Under the pieces are notes generated by a model, which was not told the origin of the DNA, ran no database searches, and saw only the letters and a program-made list of their open reading frames with translations. The translations under genes and the position numbers were made by a program. A DNA stretch of 64,000 nt from contig NZ_QUOU01000001.1 of assembly GCF_003390335.1 (NCBI RefSeq), positions 4,154,001 to 4,218,000 on the forward strand, read 5' to 3'. Shown here piece after piece: positions 15,341 through 25,271 of this stretch; position 1 is the first letter of the stretch; the number at the start of each line of letters is the position of its first letter. Source of the DNA: Thalassotalea euphylliae. GTDB taxonomy: Bacteria; Pseudomonadota; Gammaproteobacteria; Enterobacterales; Alteromonadaceae.

Positions 15341-18253
15341 ATGCATTTTTTCCCTGGCCAACGTTGGATCAGTGACAGTGAATCAGATCAAGGACTTGGT
15401 ACGGTAACCGGTGTCGAAAATCGCCATGTGACGATTATTTTTACCGCCACGGGAGAAGCGAGAAAATATGCAATTGATAATGCCCCACTGACCCGCGTTA
15501 TCTTCAACCAAGGTGATTTAGTACCTAGCCATGAAGGTTGGATGCTAAAAGTCGCAGAGGTGGTAGAGCAAGGTGGTTTGCTCACTTACACAGGGACACG
15601 CGAAGACAGTGGCGAGCAAGTGCAGCTTAAAGAAGTGATGATAGATCACTTTATTAAATTCAATAAACCACAAGACCGTTTGATTAACGGCCAAGTTGAC
15701 CGCCTCGACTGGTTCCGCCTGCGCAAAGCCAGCTTAAAACACCAGTACGAACAACAACAGTCACCACTAGTGGGTTTGGCGGGCGGTCGTGTTAGCCTGA
15801 TCCCTCACCAACTGTACATCGCCGAAGAAGTGGGCAGCCGTTTCGCACCGCGCGTTTTGCTTGCCGATGAAGTAGGTTTAGGTAAGACCATTGAAGCTGG
15901 TTTGATTATTCATCAACAGCTGGTCACTGGCCGCGCACAACGTGTGCTGATTGTTGTGCCTGAATCATTGATGCACCAATGGCTAGTCGAAATGCTGCGC
16001 CGCTTTAACTTAAAGTTTGCCATTTACGATGAAGAGCGCTGCCAACAGAGTGGCGACGAAAACCCCTTTAGCGCAGAGCAACTCGTACTCGTTAATTTAG
16101 ATTTCATCACCGAAAGCCCACAGTGGTACGAAGCCTTGATCGCAGAAGACTGGGATTTAATGGTTGTCGATGAAGCGCATCACTTAAACTGGTCAAAAGA
16201 AGCACCAAGCGTTGAATACCAGTGTATTGAGCAACTTGCTGAGGTGATCCCGGGCGTACTCTTGTTAACAGCAACGCCAGATCAATTAGGCCATGAAAGC
16301 CACTTTGCGCGTCTGCGCCTGCTTGACCCCGATCGCTTCTACGATTACCAAGCCTTTATTGAAGAAGAAAGCCATTACACTGAAGTTGCCGATGCGGCTA
16401 ATGCCTTAGTCGCCAAGCAGGCATTAAGCACAGCACAAAGCGATACGCTGAAAAAGTTACTGCAAGAAACGGATATCAACAGCCAATTGACAGCGTTGGC
16501 TGGTGATGATGAAAGTGCGCAAGAAACTGCGCGCCAAGGGCTTATCAAACAACTATTAGATCGCCATGGTACAGGTCGTATTCTGTTTAGAAACAGCCGC
16601 AATACCATCAAGGGCTTCCCAGAGCGTCAAGCACTGCCTGCACCAATGGAGCTGCCCGCGGCTTACCAGCAAAGTATTGCCGATTTAGTGGCAGATAAGT
16701 CTCCAGAAGAGCTGACCAAATTAAGACAAAGCAAGTTGCTCACCACGCCAGAGCGCCTGTATAGCGTAAGTAGTTTGAGCGCAGCAACGGGCCACTGGTA
16801 CGATATCGACCCGCGCGTTGATTACCTGATTGAGCTATTAAAATCGCTTGGCCAAGAAAAAGTGCTCGTCATTTGTGCTCATGCCGATACCGCCATTGAA
16901 CTAGAAAATGCACTGCGCACCAAAGAAGGTATTCGCGCGGCCGTCTTCCACGAAGGTTTGAGCATTTTTGAACGCGACCGCGCAGCCGCTTACTTCGCAC
17001 AAGAAGAAGACAGCGCGCAAGTGTTACTGTGCTCAGAAATTGGCAGCGAAGGCCGTAACTTCCAATTTGCTCACCACTTGGTACTGTTCGATTTACCAAC
17101 TAATCCAGATTTACTTGAGCAGCGTATTGGTCGCTTAGACCGTATTGGTCAAACGCAGACGATTAAGCTTCATATTCCTTACTTCGAGCAATCGCCGCAA
17201 GCCCTGCTTTACCGTTGGTATCAAGAATCGTTAAATGCCTTTGAACATACCTGTGTAACAGGTCGCGCGGTATTTGAAAGCCACGGCAATGACTTACAAG
17301 TCGCGATGTTTAGCCAAAACTGGCAAGGCGATGCGATTGATGCCGTGATTGCAGCGAGTCATCAACAACATTTAACCATCAAGCAAGAGCTTGAAAATGG
17401 CCGCGATAAGCTACTCGAACTCAACTCTAGCGGCCAAGGCCGTGCGCAAGCAATTGTTCAGCAAGTGGCAAAATTAGATAACCAAATTGACTTGCCACAA
17501 TACATGTTCCAAGTGTTTGATGTGTTCGGCATTCAGCAAGACGACAAAGCTGACAATGCTATTGCGCTTAACCCTACCGAGCATATGTTATCGCCAAACT
17601 TCCCGCAATTACCGGAAGATGGCACGACCGTCACTTTTGATCGCGAAACCGCACTTGCCTGTGAAGACTATCAGCTACTTTCTTGGGATCACCCGATGGT
17701 GCGCGGCGCCATGGATTTAGTACTCAGCGATGAAATTGGTAACGCCAGTATTGGTTTATTGAAAAACCCAGCCTTACCTGTTGGTACCTTCTTCCTTGAA
17801 TGTATTTTCACGGTCGAAGCAACAGCGCCAAGCCACTTACAGCTTGGTCGTTACCTACCGACGACACCAATTCGCGTATTAGTGGATAAAGCCGGTAACA
17901 ACCTAGCGAGTAAAGTCTCTTCACAAGTGCTTGAACAGCAGCTAACGCCAGTGAAAAAACAAGTGGCAACGCAATTGATCAAAGCCCTAAAAGGTGAAGT
18001 GCCAGCCTTGGTTACGAGAGCCGAAGCACATGCACAAGCGCAAATTCCAGCGATCACTGAAAAAGCCAACAACAATATGCACCAAACGCTTGATCAGGAA
18101 TTTGAACGCTTACAGGCGTTAGCGGCAATTAACCCAAGTGTTCGCCAAGCCGAGCTGGACTTTATCAAAACTCAGCAAAGCCAATTAACGGAATACTTAG
18201 CCAAAGCGCAATTAACGTTTGAAGCGATCCGCTTAGTTGTGGTTACCCACTAA
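15341..18253 (+). CDS. rapA: RNA polymerase-associated ATPase RapA (Swi2/Snf2)
   Basis: RapA recycles RNA polymerase using ATP, loosening post-termination complexes. The 970 residues match the E. coli protein (968). The ATG at 15341 is chosen because GGAG sits 10 bp before it and the sequence MHFFPGQRWISDSESDQGLGTV lines up with the known N-terminus; the frame is open from a TTG at 15326. Helicase motifs include DEVGLGKTIEAG near residue 180, DEAH near 283, LTATP near 315 and QRIGRLDRIGQ near 590. rluA follows 27 bp later, as in E. coli. Confidence 0.97.
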   Translation: MHFFPGQRWISDSESDQGLGTVTGVENRHVTIIFTATGEARKYAIDNAPLTRVIFNQGDLVPSHEGWMLKVAEVVEQGGLLTYTGTREDSGEQVQLKEVMIDHFIKFNKPQDRLINGQVDRLDWFRLRKASLKHQYEQQQSPLVGLAGGRVSLIPHQLYIAEEVGSRFAPRVLLADEVGLGKTIEAGLIIHQQLVTGRAQRVLIVVPESLMHQWLVEMLRRFNLKFAIYDEERCQQSGDENPFSAEQLVLVNLDFITESPQWYEALIAEDWDLMVVDEAHHLNWSKEAPSVEYQCIEQLAEVIPGVLLLTATPDQLGHESHFARLRLLDPDRFYDYQAFIEEESHYTEVADAANALVAKQALSTAQSDTLKKLLQETDINSQLTALAGDDESAQETARQGLIKQLLDRHGTGRILFRNSRNTIKGFPERQALPAPMELPAAYQQSIADLVADKSPEELTKLRQSKLLTTPERLYSVSSLSAATGHWYDIDPRVDYLIELLKSLGQEKVLVICAHADTAIELENALRTKEGIRAAVFHEGLSIFERDRAAAYFAQEEDSAQVLLCSEIGSEGRNFQFAHHLVLFDLPTNPDLLEQRIGRLDRIGQTQTIKLHIPYFEQSPQALLYRWYQESLNAFEHTCVTGRAVFESHGNDLQVAMFSQNWQGDAIDAVIAASHQQHLTIKQELENGRDKLLELNSSGQGRAQAIVQQVAKLDNQIDLPQYMFQVFDVFGIQQDDKADNAIALNPTEHMLSPNFPQLPEDGTTVTFDRETALACEDYQLLSWDHPMVRGAMDLVLSDEIGNASIGLLKNPALPVGTFFLECIFTVEATAPSHLQLGRYLPTTPIRVLVDKAGNNLASKVSSQVLEQQLTPVKKQVATQLIKALKGEVPALVTRAEAHAQAQIPAITEKANNNMHQTLDQEFERLQALAAINPSVRQAELDFIKTQQSQLTEYLAKAQLTFEAIRLVVVTH

Positions 18254-18280
18254 GCAAGGGGCAATGCGGAATTAGTCGTT

Positions 18281-18967
18281 ATGGTTGCCAACCCTGATTT
18301 TATCTATCGCCCACCGATGTCGCCTTATTTAGATATCATCTATCAAGATGATGACTTGGTGGTGCTCAACAAGCAAAGCGGTATTTTATCCGTACCCGGT
18401 CGCTTAGCTGAGCATCAGGATTGTTTGCAGCACCGTGTGATGTCGGTGCTACCTACAGCAACCATAGTGCACCGTTTGGACATGGCGACTTCCGGTATTA
18501 TTGTGATGGCGCTCAATAAAGCGGCCCATGTCGATATCAGTCGCCAATTTGAAAAGCGCCTAACGCAAAAAAGCTACCTTGCCCGTGTTTACGGTCAGCT
18601 TAGCGAAATTGCTGGTGAAGTGGATTTACCGCTGATTTGCGATTGGCCGAATCGCCCTAAGCAAAAAGTCGATTTCGAGCATGGCAAAAAAGCCTTAACT
18701 AAATACCAGCTGATCGCACAAGAAAGCGAAACGGCTCTAGTGGAGCTTACCCCAGTGACAGGCCGCTCGCATCAACTGCGCGTTCATATGTTATCTCTAG
18801 GCCACCCCATTATTGGCGATCGCCTGTATGCCCACGATAAAGCGTTAGCGCTAAGCAACCGCTTACAGCTACATGCAAAATCACTGACACTGGCTCACCC
18901 CGTCACTAAAGAGGCGCTAACCTTTACTGCCCCTTGTGTATTTGAAGGCCATATTCCACAAGCCTAA
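18281..18967 (+). CDS. rluA: Dual-specificity rRNA/tRNA pseudouridine synthase A
   Basis: RluA converts U746 of 23S rRNA and U32 of several tRNAs to pseudouridine (E. coli numbering). The 228-residue product has the catalytic motif HRLDMATSGIIV near residue 67, with the active Asp, and the RluA-type closing segments VTGRSHQLRVHM and GHPIIGDRLY. The rapA-rluA pairing supports RluA over RluC/RluD, which also carry an S4 domain missing here. Confidence 0.93.
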   Translation: MVANPDFIYRPPMSPYLDIIYQDDDLVVLNKQSGILSVPGRLAEHQDCLQHRVMSVLPTATIVHRLDMATSGIIVMALNKAAHVDISRQFEKRLTQKSYLARVYGQLSEIAGEVDLPLICDWPNRPKQKVDFEHGKKALTKYQLIAQESETALVELTPVTGRSHQLRVHMLSLGHPIIGDRLYAHDKALALSNRLQLHAKSLTLAHPVTKEALTFTAPCVFEGHIPQA

Positions 18968-19062
18968 AGCCGTGTTAGTATTGGCCGATAAACTGTTTGT
19001 ATGTTGCCAATTAATTCAATTGGTATTAGCGGCGCATAGTTTGGTTAATAGGTAATGTATCG

Positions 19063-20082
19063 GTGAAAGCTTCCACTCCTCATAATTCTCTTGTCACATT
19101 GGCACTTTTATTCGGCTTTGTACTGAGCCTATTGATTAGCCCGTTAACGGTAAATGCCCAGCAAACCCCAGAAGGCGCTAGTAAAAAAGCTGATGACAAA
19201 GCGATGCAAGAGCAGCCCATGACAGACAAAAACAATATGGCTGACGGCGATATGACAGGCGATCAAAAAGAGCTGTCGGACAAAGGTGATTCAGCTAATC
19301 AAACTGAGCAAACCGAACAAATCGAGATACGCCCGCCAGTTTCGCTTATCGAGCAATTTACCCAAGATATCGAACGCAGTGTCGATAGCAGTTTAGTCAC
19401 CCCTATGCTCGCCGGCACTGACGACTTCCTCACCATTTTACAGCCAGATAACCACAGTACAGATCGCGGTATTGCCATTTTATTACCGGAATGGGAGCAA
19501 GCGGCAACCGACAGCCGTGCGATCAATTTTTTACGCCAGCACTTACCCGATGAAGGTTGGACGACCATTGTCATTCAACCGCTCACCAAACCCGACAATT
19601 ACCCTAGCCAGCAACTAAAACTGGCCTTAGCCGCCGAAGAAAACAAAGAAATACTGGATAAATACGCTGAAAAGTTAGCCCCGATGCTAACGACTGTGAT
19701 GGAAAAAGCGGCTGAATTTCCGGGGATATTTTTAGTGATCGCCCAAGGGAATAACGCCGCTATTTTAATGGATTTATACGAACAAGCGGCAGTTGAGCAA
19801 CCCAACGCGTTAATCACACTCAGCGCCCACAGGCAAAGCGCAGTGGGTAACCAGCGCCTTGCTAACCAAATTGCAGGCTCCGACTTGCCGGTACTGGATA
19901 TCGTATTAAAAAAAGATGTCCATTGGATTGAACACTTTGCCGCCGATCGCAATAAAGCCGCCAAACGCGAATTAAAGCCGATTTATCGCCAACGAGCGCT
20001 GACCAACTTTCGCGCGGGTTACTACCCAGAGCAAGCACTCGCCAAAGAAATAAAAGGCTGGCTCACCACCGTCGGCTGGTAG
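19063..20082 (+). CDS. DUF3530 family exported protein (alpha/beta-hydrolase-like)
   Basis: The 339-residue protein starts at a GTG and has a signal peptide (residues 1-32, cleavage after VNA). A Gln/Asp/Glu-rich linker covers about 35-90. The rest looks like the DUF3530 fold: GIAILLPEWEQ, a strand WTTIVIQPL, and FLVIAQGNNAAILMDLY, which sits where an alpha/beta-hydrolase nucleophile elbow would be but reads GNNA rather than GxSxG. It is probably periplasmic. No enzymatic role can be assigned. Confidence 0.75.
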   Translation: MKASTPHNSLVTLALLFGFVLSLLISPLTVNAQQTPEGASKKADDKAMQEQPMTDKNNMADGDMTGDQKELSDKGDSANQTEQTEQIEIRPPVSLIEQFTQDIERSVDSSLVTPMLAGTDDFLTILQPDNHSTDRGIAILLPEWEQAATDSRAINFLRQHLPDEGWTTIVIQPLTKPDNYPSQQLKLALAAEENKEILDKYAEKLAPMLTTVMEKAAEFPGIFLVIAQGNNAAILMDLYEQAAVEQPNALITLSAHRQSAVGNQRLANQIAGSDLPVLDIVLKKDVHWIEHFAADRNKAAKRELKPIYRQRALTNFRAGYYPEQALAKEIKGWLTTVGW

Positions 20083-20156
20083 AAATCGCCTGCGAAGAAT
20101 ATCAAGTAACGATGAGTAACCAACAGGCACTGCTCTTTATTTTTAACGGTTTGCAG

Positions 20157-20990
20157 TTAAAGCTGTCGATTAACCAGGTCGTAAGCCGCTTGAATATCTT
20201 GCGTTTTTTGTTTCGCCAGCTCCATCATTTCCGGTGGTAAGCCTTTTGCCACTAGCTTGTCAGGATGATGTTGTGACATCAGCTTTTTATAGGCTTTCTT
20301 CACTTCTTGTTTCGATGCGCTCTCACTCACCCCTAAAATTTTATACGCATCCTTGAGCAAAGATCTGGCACTTGCTTGGCGCGATTGCTGGCCGCCACTG
20401 TGTTGACCTTGCTGGCGCTGCTGTCGATGAAACGACTCCCCTGCAATAATCATTTCCAATAGCTTATCGAGATCTTGTGCCGAGAAGCCCAAGTAACCGG
20501 CAATTTTGTGCAACACTTCACGCTCAGCAGGATCGAGCGAGCCATCGGCAAATGCCACTTGAATTTGAATCTCAAGAAACATCAACATCAAATCGTTACG
20601 TGCTTTGCAACTTTGCTTAAACTTTTTCAAGCGCTCTTTTAGCGGAAAACCCGCGATTTTCCCTTCGCGAAACGCCTCTTGTGCTTGTTGACGCAACTCC
20701 CCTTTCAAGCCCAGTTTATTCATATAGGCGGTGGCAAAGGCAATTTCATGCTCAGTCACTCGGCCCTTGGCCTTGGCAATGTGCCCCATTACCGAAAAAG
20801 TGGTGTAGAAGAAGGCCGCTTGGCGCGTCATCTCATCTTGCTGGTTAACGCTAAAGCTCTCAAAATCAAAGCCCATGCCCTTGTCAAAACGATGGCCAAG
20901 CCACATACCAAGCAAGGCACCAAAAATATTTTTGGTGAGCATAAAGCCAAACAGAAAACCTAATAATTTACCCCAAATCCGCATTTTCAT
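20157..20990 (-). CDS. djlA: Co-chaperone DjlA (membrane-anchored DnaJ-like)
   Basis: DjlA stimulates DnaK ATPase from the inner membrane and is linked to envelope stress signalling. The protein has an N-terminal membrane segment (about residues 5-32, Gly-rich), a TerB-like helical domain (about 50-180), a Gln/Ser-rich linker, and a C-terminal J domain (about 210-277) with the key HPD in QHHPDKL. The first ATG (20990) and the one at 20984 are both possible; AGGA fits the second slightly better. It overlaps the murU 3' end, and a djlA-lptD neighbourhood is also seen in E. coli. Confidence 0.93.
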   Translation of the reverse strand: MKMRIWGKLLGFLFGFMLTKNIFGALLGMWLGHRFDKGMGFDFESFSVNQQDEMTRQAAFFYTTFSVMGHIAKAKGRVTEHEIAFATAYMNKLGLKGELRQQAQEAFREGKIAGFPLKERLKKFKQSCKARNDLMLMFLEIQIQVAFADGSLDPAEREVLHKIAGYLGFSAQDLDKLLEMIIAGESFHRQQRQQGQHSGGQQSRQASARSLLKDAYKILGVSESASKQEVKKAYKKLMSQHHPDKLVAKGLPPEMMELAKQKTQDIQAAYDLVNRQL

Positions 20991-21696
20991 TCCTAATGTG
21001 CGATGTCTTCACTTGTTGATTTAAACGAGCTAATCGCTCTGGTGTGCCGACATCCGTCCAATTGATTGCTAATAGCTGGCCTGAGATTTTCCCTTGCTCA
21101 GCGGTTTGCCTGAGCAGCGGCCCCAACGCCAATTTTGCTTCTTGAGCGCTATTTATATCAGCAAAAAATTCAGGCCGATATAAGGCAATACCGCTAAAAG
21201 TATGGCGCGGGATGTTATCGTCATTATCGTTAGTCACTAACTTACCTTGCAGGGCGAAGTCACCGTTAAGATTGTGCTCAGGGTTCTCTACCAGCCACAA
21301 ATGCGCCAATTTATCAGGCGCTAATTCAGGCAATGAAGCAAGTGGCGCTGACAAAAAGATATCGCCATTGATAACGAGAAATGGTTCCCCAGCGGCATTT
21401 TCTTGAAGCAAAGGCAAGGCTTTGACAATGCCACCTGCGGTTTCCAATGCGCCAGCAAGTTCGGCACTGTAATGAATTCGCAGGCCATAAGCACGGCCAT
21501 CGCCTAACTTTTGTGGAATTTGTTCACCTAACCATGCGTGATTGATAATCACCTCGGTGATGCCGAGTTGTCTGAGCATGTGTAAATGGTACTCAATCAG
21601 TGATTGACCATTCACTTCAAGTAAGGGCTTTGGCGTGTGATCGGTCAGCGGGCGCATACGCTCTCCGCGACCAGCTGCTAAGATCATGGCTTTCAT
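20968..21696 (-). CDS. murU: N-acetylmuramate alpha-1-phosphate uridylyltransferase
   Basis: MurU makes UDP-MurNAc from MurNAc-1-phosphate in the peptidoglycan recycling route that bypasses MurA, giving intrinsic fosfomycin tolerance in bacteria such as Pseudomonas. The 242 residues begin with the nucleotidyltransferase signature MILAAGRGERMRPLTD and then PKPLLEVNG with the binding Lys. NGDIF near residue 110 carries the metal-binding Asp. Its start overlaps the amgK stop as ATGA, so the two are translated together; the end overlaps djlA by 23 bp. Confidence 0.9.
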   Translation of the reverse strand: MKAMILAAGRGERMRPLTDHTPKPLLEVNGQSLIEYHLHMLRQLGITEVIINHAWLGEQIPQKLGDGRAYGLRIHYSAELAGALETAGGIVKALPLLQENAAGEPFLVINGDIFLSAPLASLPELAPDKLAHLWLVENPEHNLNGDFALQGKLVTNDNDDNIPRHTFSGIALYRPEFFADINSAQEAKLALGPLLRQTAEQGKISGQLLAINWTDVGTPERLARLNQQVKTSHIRNENADLG

Positions 21697-22796
21697 TGAG
21701 ATTGCTCCTTGCTTAGCTGCGTTTTACTTGCTGCGGTTTCAGCAAGTGCTTTTTCTGTAAGTGCGGGAATCACCTTATCACGCACTAAGTTGGCAAGCGC
21801 CCCTAACTCTGGGTAGGTGCTAGCAATATCAACAATATAAGATAAGGTCAGCGGTATATCTTTGATATAGCCCGCTTTGCCATCGCGCAGCAACAAGCGA
21901 GCAAAAATACCGCTGGCTTTGATGTGACGCTGTAAGCCCGTTAAATCAAACCAGCGCTGCCACGTTTCAAATGATATCTCTGAATAATTGCCAGTTGCGG
22001 TCATCTGCTCAACAAAGTAGGTAAGCAGCGGAGTTATTTGCTCGGTTGGCCATTTCACATAGCAATCGCGTAGCAGGGAAACCACATCATAAGTGATCGG
22101 CCCAAGCACAGCGTCTTGGAAATCAATCACACCAAACGTTTTCTCGCTTGTTTGCTTGTCACTTGGCACCGATTCACTCGTGAGCGTATCACTAAGCACC
22201 ATAAGATTTCGGCTGTGAAAGTCACGATGCATAAAAACTTGCGGCTGGGCTAAAATATTATCGGCAAGTATCGTAAAGCTCGTCTCGAGTATCTGCTTTT
22301 CTTGCTCAGTTAATGTAAGCCCCAAATAGTTAGCCAGTAGCCATTCAGTAAAAATGGCTAACTCAGTTTCGACAAACGCTTGGTCGAAGGTTTTCATCTC
22401 AGCCGTTACTGGCGTTTGGGCAATGGTGGGCAGTATTGCTATCGCCTGTCGATACCATGCCGCCATTGAATTGTCCGTTAACACGTCTGCCAACAAAGCA
22501 GCACCAAAATCTTCAAGGCAGAAAAAACCGGTGTCTAGATCATGGGCATAAATTGCCGGCGTCTTAATACCCTGCTCAGCGAGCTGATTCGCTATCGCAA
22601 AAAATGCGGCATTATTACAATACCTTGGCGGCGCATCGACCGCGATGTAAGCACTCGCACCATGAGTAAATCGGTAATAACGACGAAAGCCCGCATCGCC
22701 TGTCATGGCAACTAACTTTGGGGATAAGAACCCGGATTGTTCAAGCCATTGAACTAATTCATCAATGCGGGGGGCTGAGCTGGTTACTAAAGACAA
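21693..22796 (-). CDS. amgK: N-acetylmuramate/N-acetylglucosamine kinase
   Basis: AmgK phosphorylates MurNAc (and GlcNAc) at the anomeric position, providing the MurU substrate. The 367-residue protein has the aminoglycoside-phosphotransferase fold: FMHRDFHSRNLMVL (Brenner motif with catalytic Asp, near residue 196) and VIDFQDAVLGPITYDVVSL (metal-binding Asp, near 230). It is divergent from lptD with a 171-bp gap, the usual arrangement in gammaproteobacteria lacking the anhMurNAc-6-P route. There is a short Ser/Thr/Lys-rich insertion near 212-228. Confidence 0.9.
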   Translation of the reverse strand: MSLVTSSAPRIDELVQWLEQSGFLSPKLVAMTGDAGFRRYYRFTHGASAYIAVDAPPRYCNNAAFFAIANQLAEQGIKTPAIYAHDLDTGFFCLEDFGAALLADVLTDNSMAAWYRQAIAILPTIAQTPVTAEMKTFDQAFVETELAIFTEWLLANYLGLTLTEQEKQILETSFTILADNILAQPQVFMHRDFHSRNLMVLSDTLTSESVPSDKQTSEKTFGVIDFQDAVLGPITYDVVSLLRDCYVKWPTEQITPLLTYFVEQMTATGNYSEISFETWQRWFDLTGLQRHIKASGIFARLLLRDGKAGYIKDIPLTLSYIVDIASTYPELGALANLVRDKVIPALTEKALAETAASKTQLSKEQSQ

Positions 22797-22967
22797 GAAA
22801 AATCCCTGAACATAAACTGATTGAATACTAAAAAGTGAATATAACCAATTAGCGAGTTATTGAAAATTACGATATTATAACGGGGTTTGTCGAAAGAATA
22901 ACAATCAAACGCAACAGTGTGTGGATAACCGACCTGTTTTGTGCTGTAAATTAACCTCGGGATCTGA

Positions 22968-25259
22968 ATGCCTTTTCCAACTAAAAAATTGTTATTAGCG
23001 AGTAGCTGTTATCTTCTTAGCTCGCCAGCAATGGCACAACAAACCGCTGAACCCTCAACTGAACTAGTAACTGGCCTTATTTGTCCACTGCCCGAATTTG
23101 ACACGATTCAAGGCTCGGTGCAGTCGCTAGACAAAGACAGCATCAGCATCGTTTCTCGCACCACCAGTATTGAAAAAGATCAGCTTGCCGTGTTTCGCGG
23201 CGGCGTGACACTGATCAAAGACGACCAAAAAATCAAAGCTGACGAAGTCGCATTTGATCGCCTCAGAGCACAAATTAACGCTTCTGGTACTATTCACTTT
23301 CAAAGTGAGGGCGTAGACGTATTCGCTAATCAGCTAACCGCTTCAGAAGCCGATAATTCAACTTCATTATCTGAGACTTCGTACTACTTAGCCGATAACC
23401 CGGGCCATGGCAGTGCGGGTAAATTAGTGATCACTGCTGATGGCAAACTTGCTTTACTCGATTCAACGTTCACCACTTGCCACGGCGATGTCCCCGACTG
23501 GCAAATTAAAGCCAGCGCCATCAACATTTCGGTTGAAGAAAACGAAGGGGAAGCCTACAACGCTCGGTTAGAAATTTTTGAAGTGCCTGTGCTGTACGTT
23601 CCCTACTTTTCATTTCCGGTTACCAATGAGCGTAAATCGGGCCTATTAGAGCCGACGTTTAAGTCTTCGGGTAATTCTGGTGTGCAAGTTGAGCTGCCTT
23701 ATTACCTGAACTTATCGGAAAATTATGACGCGACCATCACACCGCGTTATATGTCGAAGCGCGGGCTACAGCTATTAACCGAGTTTCGCTATTTAGTTGA
23801 TGACCAATACGGTCAAATCGATGTTGAATACCTGCACAAAGACGATGAAATTCAAACCAATAACGATGCTCGCTATTTATGGCGCTACCAGCACGTGGGT
23901 AACTTTTCTGAGAACTTCCGCGCGCATATTGACTACACATCAATCAGTGATGACAACTATTTAGTTGATATCGGCAGTCGCCATTACAACGACAACGACG
24001 CGTATTTATATCAGTTAGGCGAATTGGCGTATTTTGGTGATAACTGGCAAGCCTTAATCAAACTGCAAGATTTTGAAGTACTGGGTAATCACACACCGAG
24101 CTATAAAACCGTGCCACAAGTGGAGTTTTCGAGTACCAACCCACTGGGTCTGTGGAATGCAAGTTTTGACGTTTATTCAGAGCTTTCGCGCTTTGAGACT
24201 CCTAACCCCAATTTAGTTGAAGCGAATCGCTATCATATCGAAGCAGGCTTCAATATACCGATCACCACGCCAGCCTACTTTTTCAATTCGGAATTTAAGG
24301 TGCTTAACACCTATTACGACCAAGAGCAGATCCCACTGGACAGCCAATTGGAAGAGAGTGTTACCCGTACGCTCCCAAAAGTTCGCGTTCACGGCGGGGT
24401 TAATTTCGATCGCGCCGCTGACTACTTTGGTCAGAGTTATACCCAGACGTTAGAGCCACAGCTGCAATATTTGTACATTTCAGACAAAGAGCAAAATAAT
24501 ATCGGCTTGTATGACACCGCAAGTTTACAAGACGATTTCCAAGGGCTGTTCCGCGATCGCCGCTTCAGTGGCTTAGATCGCATCGCCGAAGCGAATCAAT
24601 TTTCTTGGGGCTTAACCTCACGTTTGCTCGACAGTGCCAACGTTGAACAGTTTCGCGCGAGTGTTGGTCGTATTTTCTACTTGAACGACAGTAATATTGC
24701 CGTCGATGAAAACCGCGGTGTCTCAGCGGATAAATCATCGCTTGCTGCCGATTTATTTATTCGCGGCAATCAGCAATGGCAATTTAGCGGTAATATCCAG
24801 TACAACACCGACACCGACACAACCAACAAGAGCCAAGTGAGTATTGATTATCGCCAAAGCCGCGATAACATCTTTCAGGTAAACCACAGGTATTCACGGG
24901 ACGTATCCGATGTTAGTATCGAGCAACTTTCTCTGCTTTCCAGTGTCAGAATAAATCCGGAGTGGCAATTTGTCGGTCGCTTTACTCAAGATTTGCAACA
25001 AAAACGCAGCTTAGAGAGCTACGCAGGTTTTCAGTATGAAAGCTGCTGTTGGGCAGTTCGCATCGCTTACCATCGTCATATCAACTCCAATGTTGACGGC
25101 GAGAGTTTTGACATTGAAAACCGCGATGAATTCAACAGTGGATTCGTGCTAGAGTTTGTCATCAAAGGGTTTGGTGGCCAAACGGGTACTGTTGGCACTC
25201 AAGATATGTTTAATTCGAGTATATTCGGCTACAAACGCCCATACTTTCTCAATAATTAA
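22968..25259 (+). CDS. lptD: LPS-assembly outer membrane protein LptD
   Basis: LptD forms the outer-membrane beta-barrel that inserts lipopolysaccharide, together with LptE. The 763 residues have a signal peptide ending AMA at 23, an OstA/LptA-like periplasmic domain (about 45-200) and a C-terminal barrel. The cysteines needed for the two non-consecutive disulphides are present: one in LICPLP (39), one in TTCHGD (about 173) and the adjacent pair in ESCCWAVRIAYHR near the C-terminus. surA follows 12 bp later, the conserved order. Confidence 0.97.
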   Translation: MPFPTKKLLLASSCYLLSSPAMAQQTAEPSTELVTGLICPLPEFDTIQGSVQSLDKDSISIVSRTTSIEKDQLAVFRGGVTLIKDDQKIKADEVAFDRLRAQINASGTIHFQSEGVDVFANQLTASEADNSTSLSETSYYLADNPGHGSAGKLVITADGKLALLDSTFTTCHGDVPDWQIKASAINISVEENEGEAYNARLEIFEVPVLYVPYFSFPVTNERKSGLLEPTFKSSGNSGVQVELPYYLNLSENYDATITPRYMSKRGLQLLTEFRYLVDDQYGQIDVEYLHKDDEIQTNNDARYLWRYQHVGNFSENFRAHIDYTSISDDNYLVDIGSRHYNDNDAYLYQLGELAYFGDNWQALIKLQDFEVLGNHTPSYKTVPQVEFSSTNPLGLWNASFDVYSELSRFETPNPNLVEANRYHIEAGFNIPITTPAYFFNSEFKVLNTYYDQEQIPLDSQLEESVTRTLPKVRVHGGVNFDRAADYFGQSYTQTLEPQLQYLYISDKEQNNIGLYDTASLQDDFQGLFRDRRFSGLDRIAEANQFSWGLTSRLLDSANVEQFRASVGRIFYLNDSNIAVDENRGVSADKSSLAADLFIRGNQQWQFSGNIQYNTDTDTTNKSQVSIDYRQSRDNIFQVNHRYSRDVSDVSIEQLSLLSSVRINPEWQFVGRFTQDLQQKRSLESYAGFQYESCCWAVRIAYHRHINSNVDGESFDIENRDEFNSGFVLEFVIKGFGGQTGTVGTQDMFNSSIFGYKRPYFLNN

Positions 25260-25271
25260 GAAGTAAGTTTC

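Noticed and set aside
15089..15361. Two minus-strand frames upstream of rapA
   Set aside because: They have no family motif, overlap each other in different frames and cover the rapA promoter; chance frames.
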